Assembly (NCBI RefSeq): GCF_023159225.1
Contig: NC_063184.1
Coordinates: forward strand, 14,311,528-14,375,527
Reading direction: 5' to 3'
Length of the DNA stretch: 64,000 bases
DNA from: Perognathus longimembris pacificus
Lineage: Eukaryota > Chordata > Mammalia > Rodentia > Heteromyidae
The position numbers and the translations under genes are program-made. Below, one piece after another: positions 23,238 through 33,998 of the stretch; position 1 is the first letter of the stretch, and every line of letters starts with the position of its first letter. A model generated the notes under the pieces. It did not search any database. It worked only from the letters and a program-made list of their open reading frames with translations, and was not told the DNA's origin.

Positions 23238-23985
23238 TAAGGATAAGTGCTAGTAGTGGGAAGGGAACCTTTGAACCTTTGTGGACTGTATGTGAGAATG
23301 AAAATTAGCAAAGCCCTTATGAAAAGCAGTATGGAGATTCATTCAAAAAGTTAGAATCTACATATGAGAGCCACAGAGAGACAAATACAGTACAATCTCA
23401 CTTATATATGAAGTCTAAAAGCATCATATCTACAGAAGCAGAGAATAGAAAGTTGTTCTTACTGAAAGGGTTTTGCTCACCCTTCTTTTTGTTTTGTTTT
23501 CTTTTTTGCCAGTCCTGGGGCTTGAACTCAGGGCCTGAGCACTGTCCCTGGCCTCTTTGTGCTCAAGGCTAGCACTCTACCACTTGAGCCACAGTGCCAC
23601 TTCTGGCTTTTTCTATATATGTGGTGCTGAGGAATCGAACCCAGGGCTTCATGTATATGAAGTGAGCACTTACCACTAGGCCATATTCCCAGCCCCTAGA
23701 AAGTTGTTTTCCAGGGGTCTGGGAGATATAAATCAAAAGGTTCAGTTAGACAAGATGATTGATTCCCAGGGATCTATTGTATATCCATGACCAATGTTAG
23801 TAATACTGTATTATTCTGAGAGTGTGGATTGCAAATGTTCACACTACAAGAAGATGGTATTATGGATTTGATAATTAACTTCATTTAATCTTCTTAAAGT
23901 ATATATTTGAATCTAAAAGTCATTGTATATTGCAAATAAATACACTTCTACTTATCAAAAAATAAAAGTCCATGCCTGTAATCCT
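23238..23985 (+). repeat. Old L1 3' end split by a SINE
   Basis: 'agcagtatggagattcattc' matches the end of L1 ORF2. The stretch 'tacagaagcagagaatagaa', 'gttcagttagacaagatgat' and 'gatctattgtatatccatga' matches the 3' UTR of old L1MA/L1PB-type elements. The two parts are separated by the insertion at 23458-23696. Confidence 0.8.
23446..23708 (-). repeat. Older ID-Geo SINE inserted in L1
   Basis: TAGAAAGTTGTT at 23446-23457 recurs at 23697-23708. About 22 bases (23458-23480) between the left repeat and the SINE tail are unexplained. They may be L1 sequence or a carried-over segment. Confidence 0.82.
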
Positions 23986-24142
23986 AGTTATTTGAGAGAT
24001 TGAGGTCTGAGGACTAAGGTTCAAAGCCAGCCTCACAGCCAAGTCAAAATACCAGACTGAAGGCATGGCTCAAGTGGTAGAGTATCAGCCATGAGCAAGA
24101 AATTTAATGTATAGTGTGAGGCCCTGCATTTGAACCCTAGTA
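23960..24142 (+). repeat. Old B1-Geo SINE
   Basis: 'gtccatgcctgtaatcctag' to 'ccctgcatttgaaccctagt', ending in a CA repeat. Confidence 0.75.
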
Positions 24143-24188
24143 CACACACACACACACACACACGTACACGCACACGCACACACACACA

Positions 24189-24232
<44 letters not shown>
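24141..24232. repeat. (CA)n microsatellite with CG steps
   Basis: About 92 bases of alternating purine and pyrimidine with several ACGC and CGCG interruptions. The CVCVCV frame is a translation of it. Confidence 0.95.
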
Positions 24233-24234
<2 letters not shown>

Positions 24235-24474
24235 GACCTGGGCTGCTTGTACTCTTGTTAGAGTTTACTTGCTTTACTAAGGTGTCCTATATCACTGAGA
24301 CATCCATACCCTGCAACTTACCAATATGCCTTTGAAAGAATCCCAAAGCAAATTGCCTATTAGCAGTTTTATATAAACCCTTAGGATACAAAGCAAACTC
24401 TTTCACATCTTATGTCCTGAAGGAAGGATGATGTGTTGAGAGAAAAAAATGGAGGTAAAAAAATTAGCTCTCAG

Positions 24475-24690
24475 GGGCTAGGAATATGGCTTAGCAGGAG
24501 GGTGCTTGCCGAGCATGCATGAAGCCCTGGGTTTGATTCCTCAGCACCACATAAACAGAAAAAAGCCAGAAGTGGCGCTGTGGCTCAAGTGATAGAATGC
24601 TAGCCTTGAGTAAAAAGAAGCCAGGGACAGTGCTCAGGCCCTGAGCCTCAGGATTGGCCAAAAAAAAAATAATAATAATAATAAAAAAAT
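24475..24690 (+). repeat. Older ID-Geo SINE
   Basis: 'gctaggaatatggcttagca' to 'ctgagcctcaggattggcc', with a poly(A)/AAT tail. Confidence 0.87.
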
Positions 24691-24699
24691 AAATTGCTC

Positions 24700-25450
24700 T
24701 CAGAAGTACCCCAATGGAAGGGACAAGTATCAGGGATAAGTAGAAAAGAGGAAGAAGAAAGAAGGAAGTGAAACAAGGTACACATTCACTGGTACAAATT
24801 TTTGCAACTCTATCTTCAAAAAGATAAAAATGAAGATGAAGTAAATTACCCAGAAGCCTGGCAAGCCTCCACTTATGGGGGGAAGGGGGGCATCATGATG
24901 TTAAGGGAAAGACCTGCGGGGAGGACTGAGGGGCCACTGAAGTCTCAGTGAGCTCACAAAACGGGAGAGACATGTTTTCTCTCTCATATGTGGAAGCTGT
25001 ATGTAAAATATAACTGGACATGAATGAGAACTTACACAGGACTCCAGGCATTCATTCACACAGTCAGGCAGATGAAGGGAGGAACCCAAAGGAGTAACTT
25101 CTCGAACATTTAAAAAACTATTTATTGAAACAAACTCCAGAAAATAGAAACATGGGTTTGTTGTGGTGGTGGTTGTTGGTGGTAGTAGTGCCTTTGCTTT
25201 GGGTGTTTTATAATTTTGTTTTGTTTTTTTTTGGGGGGGGGGAGTAAAGAGGTGATTGCAGGAAAGAACTAAGAAGAGTGAACAAATGCAACCATGCTAT
25301 TCAGTATACATTATGTGGAAGATGAACTATGTAACTTGTGAGCAGGGACAAGATGGGAAAAACAAAGGAAGGGGTGACATTAGCCAGAAAAGAAATGTAT
25401 TCATTACCTGACTTATGAAATGGTAACCCCTCGTCAATAAATCTGCATGT
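24700..25450 (+). repeat. L1 3' UTR fragment
   Basis: 'tctctctcatatgtggaag' fits the L1 3' end. The final 'aaatgtattcattacctgac' and 'gtaacccctcgtcaataaat' parallel the L1 end at 52690-52760. A G-rich stretch lies inside it (25232-25246). Confidence 0.65.
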
Positions 25451-25751
25451 GCTTTTCCCTAGAGCTACTATGCCATGGATGGCCAGAGCCTACCTCATAG
25501 GCTTGAGAAGGGAAAGAGAAAGGAAGGAATCGCATGCATGTCATTAATAGGCTTTCATCACCTTGATCTCAGAATGTGGCACCTTCAAAATAAGCACAAG
25601 GCTCAGCATATGCTCCCCTGCCCCTTCAGTCTCCCAGAAGTATCTAAAGCAGGCCTAAGAAAAAGCAAAAGAGAATTCTTATTCATCCTCATAAAGAGTT
25701 TACTGATAGTAACCCCTCTCCCAGTTTTTCATTTCAATTCTTTATTGTGTG

Positions 25752-25987
25752 TGTGTACCTGTATTGGGGCTTGACTTCAGGGCCTGGGTGTTATCCCTCA
25801 GCTTTTTCACTTAAGCCTGGTACTCTATTACTTGAGCCATACCTCCACTTCTGGCTTTTTGTTAGTTAGCTGGAGGTAGTTTCATGGGGTTTTCTGCCCA
25901 GGGTGTCTTCAAACCTCAGTCCTCAGATCTCAGCCTCTTGGGTAGGAAGGATTATTTACACTGAGCCATTGGCACGCAGCTCCATTT
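25752..25987 (-). repeat. Old B1-Geo SINE, minus
   Basis: 'gtattggggcttgacttcag' to 'actgagccattggcacgcag'. Confidence 0.75.
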
Positions 25988-26055
25988 CAGTTAACAGACC
26001 AACAAGCGCACGTGCAAGATTTCCAGTGGGGTCCAGAGTTACCTTTCATTTGGAT

Positions 26056-26138
26056 TTTGTGGTGCCCCAAATTGAACCAAGGACCTCACAGTCCCAGAGG
26101 CAAGTGATCCCCACTGAGCACCACCTCCAGCCCTGTAC
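26056..26138 (-). repeat. ID-like monomer, minus
   Basis: Reversed tRNA-like unit: 'ggtgccccaaattgaacc' to 'ctgagcaccacctccagccc'. Confidence 0.65.
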
Positions 26139-26474
26139 TTTGTTTTTCATGGTTTCTTTGGTTAAATTTTAATAACGTACTAGTTGATGAGCTACTTTCT
26201 AATTGAGAGGAGTGAGAAATAAGACAAAAACAATGCATGGGGCTTGTTATAATGGAAAGATTTGCTGCATCTGAATTCTGGTGTTGTTACCTGTACCATT
26301 AAAAAACCATTTCTTTAAATTCTGTGGGCTCTGATGAATTCAACCTCCATTGTACTCTTTAATCTCTGTACTCCACGTATCTAAACACATGTCCACTACC
26401 TAGCAGATGCTTGCTGGGTATTTGTTGAAGGAAATTAATATATTGGATGAGCAATCTTCCCAATCTATCTAACT
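26139..26474. other. Unique DNA with an L2-like end
   Basis: 'acctagcagatgcttgctgg' plus 'gtatttgttgaaggaaatt' at 26397-26438 resembles the 3' end of L2. The rest is unrecognised. Confidence 0.45.
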
Positions 26475-26640
26475 TTCTAAGAGTGTATTGTCCAATGCAA
26501 TAGCCATAGACAAGTTTAAATTTAAATTCACTGAAATTTCAAATTCATTTCCCTAGGTCACTCTCGCCATACATATCTCACCCACTCAACAGTCACGTGT
26601 GGCTTGTGGCTGCTGTAAGGGCCAGTGAGGAATTATGGAG
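26475..26640 (+). mobile_element. MER5A-like hAT relic
   Basis: 'attgtccaatgcaatagcca' near the start, an AT-rich centre ('tttaaatttaaattcactg') and 'acgtgtggcttgtggctgct' follow the MER5A order. It is non-autonomous and inactive. Confidence 0.7.
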
Positions 26641-26990
26641 CCCTGTCTCACTGGGCAGGCCCATGCTGGTGTGTGGCCTGCAATGCCCTGCATGCCCATG
26701 AGTCACAGGTGCCTCTCAGTCAATGAATCCAGTGAACTCTCCCAGCAGGAACACAAGGAACCTCAAGCAAAAATTAAGTGATGCCTTAGTCTCTCTAAAT
26801 TAAAAGTACTGCCCAATGAATTGTGAAAAACCATATAAGATACTGGCATAAAACATGAAATGTGAAAATCTACCCCATCTTAGATTTAGAGGTACATTTT
26901 TAGGTACACTACTAAAAGCACAAAGCATGAAAAAGAAATTGGTAATTTGAATTCCATTAAAAAATTTCCCCTTTAAAAGAACATGAAGGG
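26641..26990. other. Unique DNA, nothing recognised
   Basis: No feature is recognised. Confidence 0.45.
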
Positions 26991-26991
26991 A

Positions 26992-27187
26992 AGTGGGAAT
27001 GTGGCTTAGTGGTAGAGTGCTTGCCTAACATGCATGAAGCCCTGGGTTCGATTCCTTAGCACCACATACACAGAAAAAGCCAGAAGTGGCGCTGTGGCTC
27101 AAGTGACAGAGTGCTAGCCTTGAGCAAAAAGAAGCAGGGAAGAGTGCTCAGGCCCTGAGTTCAAGCCCAGGACTGGCAAAAAAAAAC
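26992..27187 (+). repeat. Older ID-Geo SINE
   Basis: The right monomer keeps both tRNA-like boxes: 'tggctcaagtg' (A-box pattern) and 'gttcaagcc' (B-box pattern). It ends 'aggactggc' with an A tail and CAAA repeats. Confidence 0.9.
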
Positions 27188-27229
27188 CAACAAAAAACAA
27201 CAAAAAACAAACAAACATGAGGAATGGGT

Positions 27230-27490
27230 ACCAGTAAGTGGCTCATGTCTGAAATCCTATTTACTCAAGGAGGCTGAGATATGAGGATTGAGGCTTGAAG
27301 CCCACCTGGGCAGAAAAGTCCCAGAAACTTATCTCCAATTAACCAGAAGGGAAAAAAAAATCCAGAAGTAGAACTGTGGGTCAAGTGGTAGAGTGCCATC
27401 CTTTAGTGCACAATGATGGTGGGGGGGGGATTCAGAGTTTGAGGACCTATGTTCAAGCCTCAGTACCAGCGTGCTCGCAGGCACGTGCGT
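27230..27490 (+). repeat. Old B1-Geo SINE with G-run insertion
   Basis: 'ggctcatgtctgaaatccta' to 'gttcaagcctcagtaccagc'. A run of nine Gs interrupts the Geo part near 27421. Confidence 0.78.
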
Positions 27491-27711
27491 ACACACACAG
27501 GAAAGAGAATCAAGACAAGTCACAGACCAGGAAAAATGTTTTGTAAAATATATGTCGATGATATACATGGAATTATTGAAAGGTAAGACAGCAAAGGCCC
27601 AATTTAAAAGTAGTTAGACACCTCGAAGAAGATATGTGGATGATAAATAATCCTAAGAAAAGCAGCTTATTACCATGTCATCAAGGAGCTGCAATTTAAA
27701 ATAAAAAGAGC

Positions 27712-27960
27712 CAGGCTCCCACCTATAATCTCAGCTACTCAGGAAGCCGAGGTCTGAGGATCATGGTTCAAAGCCAGTCAGGCAAGGCAGGAAATCTGTG
27801 AGACTCTTACTTCCAATTAACCACTAAAAGGCCAGAAGAAGTAAGGCTGTGGCTCAAGTAGTAGAGTGCCAGCTTTGAGCACAACAAAACTAAACTAAAC
27901 TACACTAAGGGGCAATGCCCAGTCCTTGAGTTCAAACTCCAGTACTGGTACCAAAAACAA
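27712..27960 (+). repeat. Old B1-Geo SINE
   Basis: 'ccaggctcccacctataatc' to 'gttcaaactccagtactgg'. Confidence 0.8.
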
Positions 27961-29554
27961 AAGGAAACAAAAATGAAACAATAAAAAGATACCTCTACAT
28001 ACAAGGGCTAGGACCCAAAACACTGACATCACCATAGGATGGCATGGGATAGGCAACAGGAACTCTTGCTCAGAATGAAAACAAACATAGTTTGTATGCA
28101 ATAGAAAAACAAATAGAAGGCATTTTGCAAAATCCTTTCGGGACTAAGCAGTCTTCCATCCCAGTAGTAGTCCTTGCTATCTGCCATGTGTTTTGAAAAT
28201 GGCTAGTCACATCCGGCTGAAGATACTGCCTCAAAGTTGGGCTAAGCAAATGGCCACCCAGTTCTCTTCCTCGCTCCCAACTTACTGGCTCCATGGCTGG
28301 TCCTGAGTCTGGTACAGGGGTTCACTTTGGAGCCTTGTTTACTTCTACCAACTAAAGCTAGACTGTTCTCAGAGCCTCAGGGACGGAAGGTTCTTCAGCC
28401 CTGGTTTCATCTTGCCAATTGCCACAAACATGGCCTCCTATCCTAACCAGGAAAGCCAGACACCAGATGCTGCTCTACTGAGCGCTCAGCCCTGCTCAGA
28501 GTCTGCCACCAGCCTTTCACCTCCCTTTTCCAGAGTGGGTCTCCTTCCTGGCTCAGTGACTCTGCTCTTGTCTTGCGGGGACAGGGAGAATCATTTCTGA
28601 CGACTTTTCTTGGAAAACTAATATCATTCACTTTGACCCCAGTTGTTGAGGGGGAAAAAACAGATTGTCTGGTCCCTATTAGAAACCAAACCAGACCAAT
28701 AGCTACACCTCCGAAATATGACTACTTCATCTGCATTTGACCATGGTAACATTTCACCAAAACATGAGCTAGGTGAACTGATAAGCTGTCATAGCTTGCT
28801 AAGAATCGATGAATTCAAGTTTTTACAAACACCCCCAGCTACCTGGTCAGATCTGAAGTGATGTTTTAACAAGTTATTTTTTATGATGGAAATAATTTAC
28901 TAGCATGTATGAAAATAGAACAATGAAACCTGTTGAAATTGTTTTCAGGAGGAAGAAGTTGTAGAAGGGAGAAGTTCATAGACTACATTGTCTACCTATG
29001 TAGAAATGCCAATGAAAGCTCCCTTGTACAGTTAATGCATGCTACTGAAATAATTATTTTAATTGTTTCTTGAAAATGGATCATCTAAGTAAGGTGATAA
29101 GTTATGACAAATACAGCTCTAGTAATAACAGCCCTATCTCCAAATATTTTTCTGCCACTTTCATAATTCCACTTGTTTTAGGCTATGATGTTATTGTATT
29201 CATAAAATTCTTTGTTAAATGGAAACTACTGAAAGATTCATTTAATAAGAGCCTTCTTGTAATTTCTGTGAATTGCATCTGGAACCAGGTTGGTCCTCCT
29301 GAATGCCTTTTATGAAGTCACAGTCTACCTATTGTACAATGAATTTTTCTCTTCAGTCCTAACCTGTAGGATTAGAGATCTCTGCGCCTTTGCAATGAAT
29401 GAAACTTGGGGCATGAGGCTCATCCCAGGCCTTGGCTCAGAGTTCCACCTCCAATCTCCTGTTACCATAACAGCCTCAGCTAACACGTCTTGTTGACCAG
29501 TGTATCCATGGCAACTCATAGCTGACACAGCACTACTTTCCACTACTTCTGCTT
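27961..29554. other. Unique DNA, about 1.6 kb, nothing recognised
   Basis: Several short open frames lie on both strands (for example 28412-28600 plus and 28443-28631 minus), but none shows a domain or paired splice sites. Confidence 0.5.
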
Positions 29555-29698
29555 CCAAAAACAGTACAAAGAGGGGCTAGGGATTTAGCTCAGCGGAAGA
29601 GTGCTTGCCTGGCGAGCGCAAGGCCCCAAGTTCGGTCCTCAGCTCTGGAAAAAAAAAAACACACCAAAAATTATAAAAGACCAAAAACAGTACAAAGA
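29555..29698 (+). repeat. ID element with 18-bp target-site duplication
   Basis: The body at 29573-29680 is the classic BC1/ID form: 'gatttagctcagcggaagag', 'gcttgcctggcgagcgcaag' and 'gttcggtcctcagctc', then an A-rich tail. CCAAAAACAGTACAAAGA flanks both ends (29555-29572 and 29681-29698). It has no Geo right half. Confidence 0.95.
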
Positions 29699-29860
29699 AA
29701 CTAACACTTGTGGTTTAGAAACTAACAGTAAGTCTGGCTCATCAGACTGCTGTATTCCCTAAAACCTGCATATATTTACACTCTACTCAGATACTGTTTA
29801 GAAGACAACCATCATCTAAATGAATTAAAATATTGTTGAGGACCAATAATTAATTTTTTT

Positions 29861-30097
29861 CAATATTTACTTCCTTTTTTTTTTTTTTTGGCCAGTCCTG
29901 GGCCTTGGACTCGGGGCCTGAGCACTGTCCCTGGCTTCTTCCCGCTCAAGGCTAGCACTCTGCCACTTGAGCCACAGCGCCGCTTCTGGCCGTTTTCTGT
30001 ATATGTGGTGCTGGGGAATCGAACCTAGGGCCTCGTGTATCCGAGGCAGGCACTCTTGCCACTAGGCTATATCCCCAGCCCAATATTTACTTCCTTT
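29861..30097 (-). repeat. Young IDL-Geo SINE, minus
   Basis: The body is 29878-30080. CAATATTTACTTCCTTT is duplicated at 29861-29877 and 30081-30097. CpGs are intact throughout. Confidence 0.96.
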
Positions 30098-30253
30098 AAG
30101 CTTCACACTGAAAGGATCAAATCATGCTTATAATACAAACATAGCTATTTAATGACTTAGAAGAAAAGGTATGTGTTCAACTTTAAGACTGTTTCACAAG
30201 TAACAATGCAGGAAAAATCATGTTGAAGTACATCATCTCACAAAGAACATATC

Positions 30254-30460
30254 TTGGGGCTGGGAATGTGGCTTAATGGTAGAGTGCTTGCCTAGCATGC
30301 ATGAAGTCCAGGGCTTGATTCTTCAGTACCACACACACAAAAAAAGCCAGAAGTGGCACTGTGGCTCAAGTGTTAGAGTGCTAGCACTGAGCAAAAGAAG
30401 CTCAGGGACAGTGCCTAGGCCCTGAGTTCAAGACCCAGGACTGGCAAAAACAAAAGCAAA
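30254..30460 (+). repeat. Older ID-Geo SINE
   Basis: 'gctgggaatgtggcttaatg' to 'gagttcaagacccaggactg', with an A/CAAAA tail. Confidence 0.88.
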
Positions 30461-30547
30461 AAAACTTGCCTTATTTTCTTTAGTGGTAAAAACAAAACAG
30501 GTTAGGATTTAAATGCTAGTGCAAATGGCACGGAACAGAAATGAGTG

Positions 30548-30660
30548 TTTTAAAAATATTTTTATTAGTCTATATTAATTTTACAAAGGAGTTTCATTGC
30601 AATATTTTCAGACATGCATGTAATGTACCTCAAACAGATTCATCTTTCTTTCACATGTGT
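30548..30660 (-). repeat. Possible L1 3'-end fragment, minus
   Basis: 'aatatttttattagtctata' and 'gtttcattgcaatattttca', then 'catgcatgtaatgtacctca', resemble a reversed rodent L1 end. Confidence 0.5.
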
Positions 30661-30661
30661 A

Positions 30662-31030
30662 TGTGTGTGTGTGTGTTTCAAGGCTTTGTCCTTGCTAGAC
30701 AGGTGCTCTACTGCTGAGACTGCTGCCCTGCTTTCCTACTGGTTACTTTTCACAAATGCCTGGACCATGATCTGCCTGTTTTAGGCTCCCCATAGTGGTT
30801 GAGATTACAGGCACATGACACTTTGTTCAGCTTCCTTCTGTGTGGAGCCTCACAGGCTCTTTCTGTCCTGTCCGGCCTAGTGCCCAAATCTTGCCACTCA
30901 CAGCCTCTCTTGTTGCTTGGGATGACAGGTGTGTATACATGCCATGGAGAGAGAAGGGGCCTTTTCTATCCATCCCTGGCCTCCTAACTAGCTAAGATTA
31001 CCAGGCTGAGCCACTGGCACCCAGCTCTTC
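30662..31030 (-). repeat. TG run and diverged SINE pieces, minus
   Basis: A (TG)n run, a tRNA-like fragment ('acaggtgctctactgctgag') and two B1-like ends ('gattacaggcacatgaca', 'accaggctgagccactggca'). Confidence 0.55.
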
Positions 31031-31059
31031 TTTAAATGCCTCTTCCCCACTTCATTCAA

Positions 31060-31312
31060 TTTTTTTTTTGGGGGGGGGGTGGCTGGTCCTGGAGCTTGAA
31101 TTCAGGGCCTGGGCACTGTCCCTGAGCTTTTGTGCTCAAGTCTAATGCTCTACCACTTGAGCCACAGCTCTACTTCCAGCTTTTTTTGGTGGTTAATTGG
31201 AGATAGAGTCTTACTGGCTTTCCTGCCCAGGCTGGCTTCAAACTCCAATCCTCAGATATCAGCTTCCTGAGTAGCCAGAATTAGAGGCCTGAGCCAGTAG
31301 CATCTGACTTGA
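31060..31312 (-). repeat. Old B1-Geo SINE, minus
   Basis: T/G runs, then 'gagcttgaattcagggcctg' to 'ggcctgagccagtagcatct'. Confidence 0.82.
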
Positions 31313-31955
31313 ACAATTTTTAACAGGTTTCACTATTCAATCAAAACTAAGACTTGGGGACTAATATCACATGTCATTTTACCTTTACTTTTCTCTTTTC
31401 TATGGAGCCATTTAGAACTTTTCTAAGCCTCAGCCTTTGGATAGTTTCTTGATTTTTCCTGTTCCCTAATCATCTATTACAGGCAATTTACATGTCAAGA
31501 GGAAAATCAAAACAACAAAAAGATTAAGAGGCTTGAATTACATAACCAGGATAAAGAGTCGTGACAAAACACAAGGTCTATGCATGACTAGTGGTCCATG
31601 AAGAAACAACAAAAGTAATAACTACAAAAGTTTGAAGTCTGCTTGGCAGAAGGAGCTGAGGTACAACAAAAAGTGACAAGACTGGTTAAGTTCAGTACAC
31701 CCCTCTCCACTTTCCATGAGTTTCTATCAGACAAAGGCGCTACACTGATCTTAAGTTGATTCCAAGGAGGCAGGGAGGGATCTAGCCTATAGCTTCCTTC
31801 ATCTCATTTCAAATGCATTGCCTATATTCCTCCTGATGTATATTTCATGAACTATCCTCCATTAACCCATGTATAATTTAATGAAAACAGAGAGGTTACA
31901 TTCCCTTCAAAGTTGTTTCTCTTTTTCTCTCTCCTGCCCTCCATGTGTTCCTCCA
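31313..31955. other. Unique DNA, nothing recognised
   Basis: No feature is recognised. Confidence 0.45.
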
Positions 31956-31957
31956 CC

Positions 31958-32212
31958 CCCTAATTGCAGTGACTGAACTTAGAGCCCTATACTTGCTAAG
32001 CAGGCATTATCTTTTTTTTTCTTTTTGCCAGTCCTGGGGCTTGACCTCAAGGCCGAGGCACTGTCTCTGAGCTTCTTTTGCTCAAGGCTAGCACTCTACC
32101 ACTTGAGCCACAGTGCCCATTCCAGCCTTTTCTATTTAAGTGGTAATGGGGAACCCAGGGCCTCAAACATGCTAGGCAAGCATTCTACCAGTATGCCACA
32201 TTCCCAGCCTAC
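31958..32212 (-). repeat. ID-like fragment and ID-Geo SINE, minus
   Basis: A short reversed tRNA-like piece (31960-32010) is followed by a reversed ID-Geo, 'gccagtcctggggcttgacc' to 'tgccacattcccagcct'. Confidence 0.8.
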
Positions 32213-32314
32213 TACCATTTGTTTTTATGATAATGATTTTCATATGAAGAAAGGTTAGGGAAAGAATGTAAATATTTTGAAATGAAGGATTACCAAATTA
32301 GTACTTCTTTGTTG

Positions 32315-32506
32315 TTTCAAGGCTTGAACTCAAGACTTTGTACTCTCATTTGTTTATTTGTTTTGTTTTCAAACACATCTGATACGCTCCTACTTAGGCC
32401 ATGCCTCCGGTCAAGCATTTTGCTTGAATATTTTCCTGCCTCCGCTACCTTTGATTCTCCAGGTCTTAGCTAGAATTATAGATGTGAACCACTGTTACCT
32501 AGCCAA
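32315..32506 (-). repeat. Diverged B1-Geo SINE, minus
   Basis: 'aaggcttgaactcaagactt' to 'tagatgtgaaccactgttac'. Confidence 0.65.
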
Positions 32507-32774
32507 ATGGCACTTTTACCCTAAAAGGTGTGCAAGTTCTAAGAGCTCTTTCTTCTCTTGTCTTAGTGGCTAATGTGTATAAACAACTTTCACACACTAC
32601 TGAGTGTATGAACAACAGAGCTGCTGACAGATGAGACAATGCCCTCCAGGGTTCAAACACACTCCTTATCTAGGAAGAAAAATTCTGTTGTGGATAGATA
32701 ACCACATAATATGGAAAGAAAAATTAACCTTCAGATCTAGAAAGTGCTTTCAAATCAAAGCTGCTAAAGCAGGG

Positions 32775-32932
32775 TATGGGGGGGATATTGTGAGCTTGGG
32801 GCCAGTCTGGACTAGATTGCAAGACCAAGTGCAAGAAAAGGGGGAGGGAGGGAGGGAGGGCGGGAAAGAGGAAGGAAGGGAGGGAAGGAAGGAAGGAAGG
32901 AAGGAAGGAAGGAAGGAAGGAAGGAAGGAAAT
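32775..32932. repeat. B1-like tail and (GGAA)n polypurine tract
   Basis: 'gtgagcttggggccagtctg' fits a B1 3' end. About 95 bases of GGGA/GGAA repeats follow (32838-32932) and account for the RKEG-rich open frame. Confidence 0.88.
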
Positions 32933-33384
32933 GAATCCTAGTGAAAACAACTGGAGGAGATGGGGGCTGTCCCACCAAAACAGGATAATTCTTCTGATTT
33001 CCTATAATAACGAAAATAGTTCTGATAAGATTTTGCCTATAAATTGAATGGAAAATATTAAAAGAAAAAATACACACATGTATATGTATTCTGTATAAAA
33101 GTTGTATGGATTAAAACAAAAATTTGTCAAATGCTTCATTCCCTCAGTTTTAAATTTAACTACAGTCTGCACTTAGAGTGATTATCGCGTTTACCATCCG
33201 TATCAAGCCAGATGGGCGAGTGAGAGCACTGTACTAATTAACAATTACACCAGGATAGCAGATGCAAACTGGCATTGTCCTGCACAGACCAGGATATGGA
33301 ATTTTAATTAGGAAAAACCGCAAGACATCATGAAATAGAAATCAGCTGGAATAATATACAAATTTGTCTCCTTCAGTCAAATTT
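32933..33384. other. Unique DNA; possible conserved non-coding block
   Basis: The part at 33165-33385 is repeat-free, keeps CpGs ('gattatcgcgtttaccatcc') and has homeodomain-like TAATTA/TAATTAG cores. Conservation is not measured here. Confidence 0.35.
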
Positions 33385-33385
33385 G

Positions 33386-33645
33386 TGTATTGGTTTTAGG
33401 ATTTGAGCTCAGGGCCTTGAACTTGCTAGGTAGACATGGTATCCCTTGAGTCATACTAACAGACCTTTTTCTAGGCTGGCCTACATTTTCCTAATTATGC
33501 TTCCTGTGAAGCTGGAGCGAAGGCACACAACCAAAAAGGTTGACCTCATGAACATTTTGCCTAGACTTGCCTTGAACTTCAATCCTCCTAAGCTTTGTCT
33601 CCTGAGTAGCTAGGATGACAGGTATAAGCTACCACACCTAGCATT
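33386..33645 (-). repeat. Old SINE pieces, minus
   Basis: Reversed tRNA-like start 'ggatttgagctcagggcctt', then a B1-like end 'gtagctaggatgacaggtat'. Confidence 0.7.
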
Positions 33646-33747
33646 AAAAACTATATTTTAAGCTTTTAAAATGAATTTTAAAAGATGATATCCACAAATT
33701 ATTTCATCCAATTAGGGAGAAAAGGACCCAAATTAAAGAATGAACAG

Positions 33748-33998
33748 AACCAGGAACCAGTGGTTCATGCCTGTTATCCTAGCTAATCAAGAGACTAAGA
33801 TCTCAGGATCGCAGATCCTGATGTCAGAATCTGAGCCAGCCTAGCCAGGAAAGCCCATGAAACTCCTATCTCCAATGAACCACCAAAAAGCTGGGAGCTG
33901 TGGCTCAAGTTGTAGGATAGCTTTGAGTCCAAAAGCTCAGGGCCAGAAAGCAGGTCCTGAGTTCAAACCCCAGGACTGGCACAAAAACAAAACAAAAC
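33748..33998 (+). repeat. Old B1-Geo SINE
   Basis: 'gtggttcatgcctgttatcc' to 'gagttcaaaccccaggactg', with a CAAAA tail. Confidence 0.83.

Noticed and set aside
24033..24227. CVCVCV-rich frame resembling a cysteine-rich peptide
   Set aside because: It is a (CA)n microsatellite translation. Similar frames occur at every CA or TG repeat.
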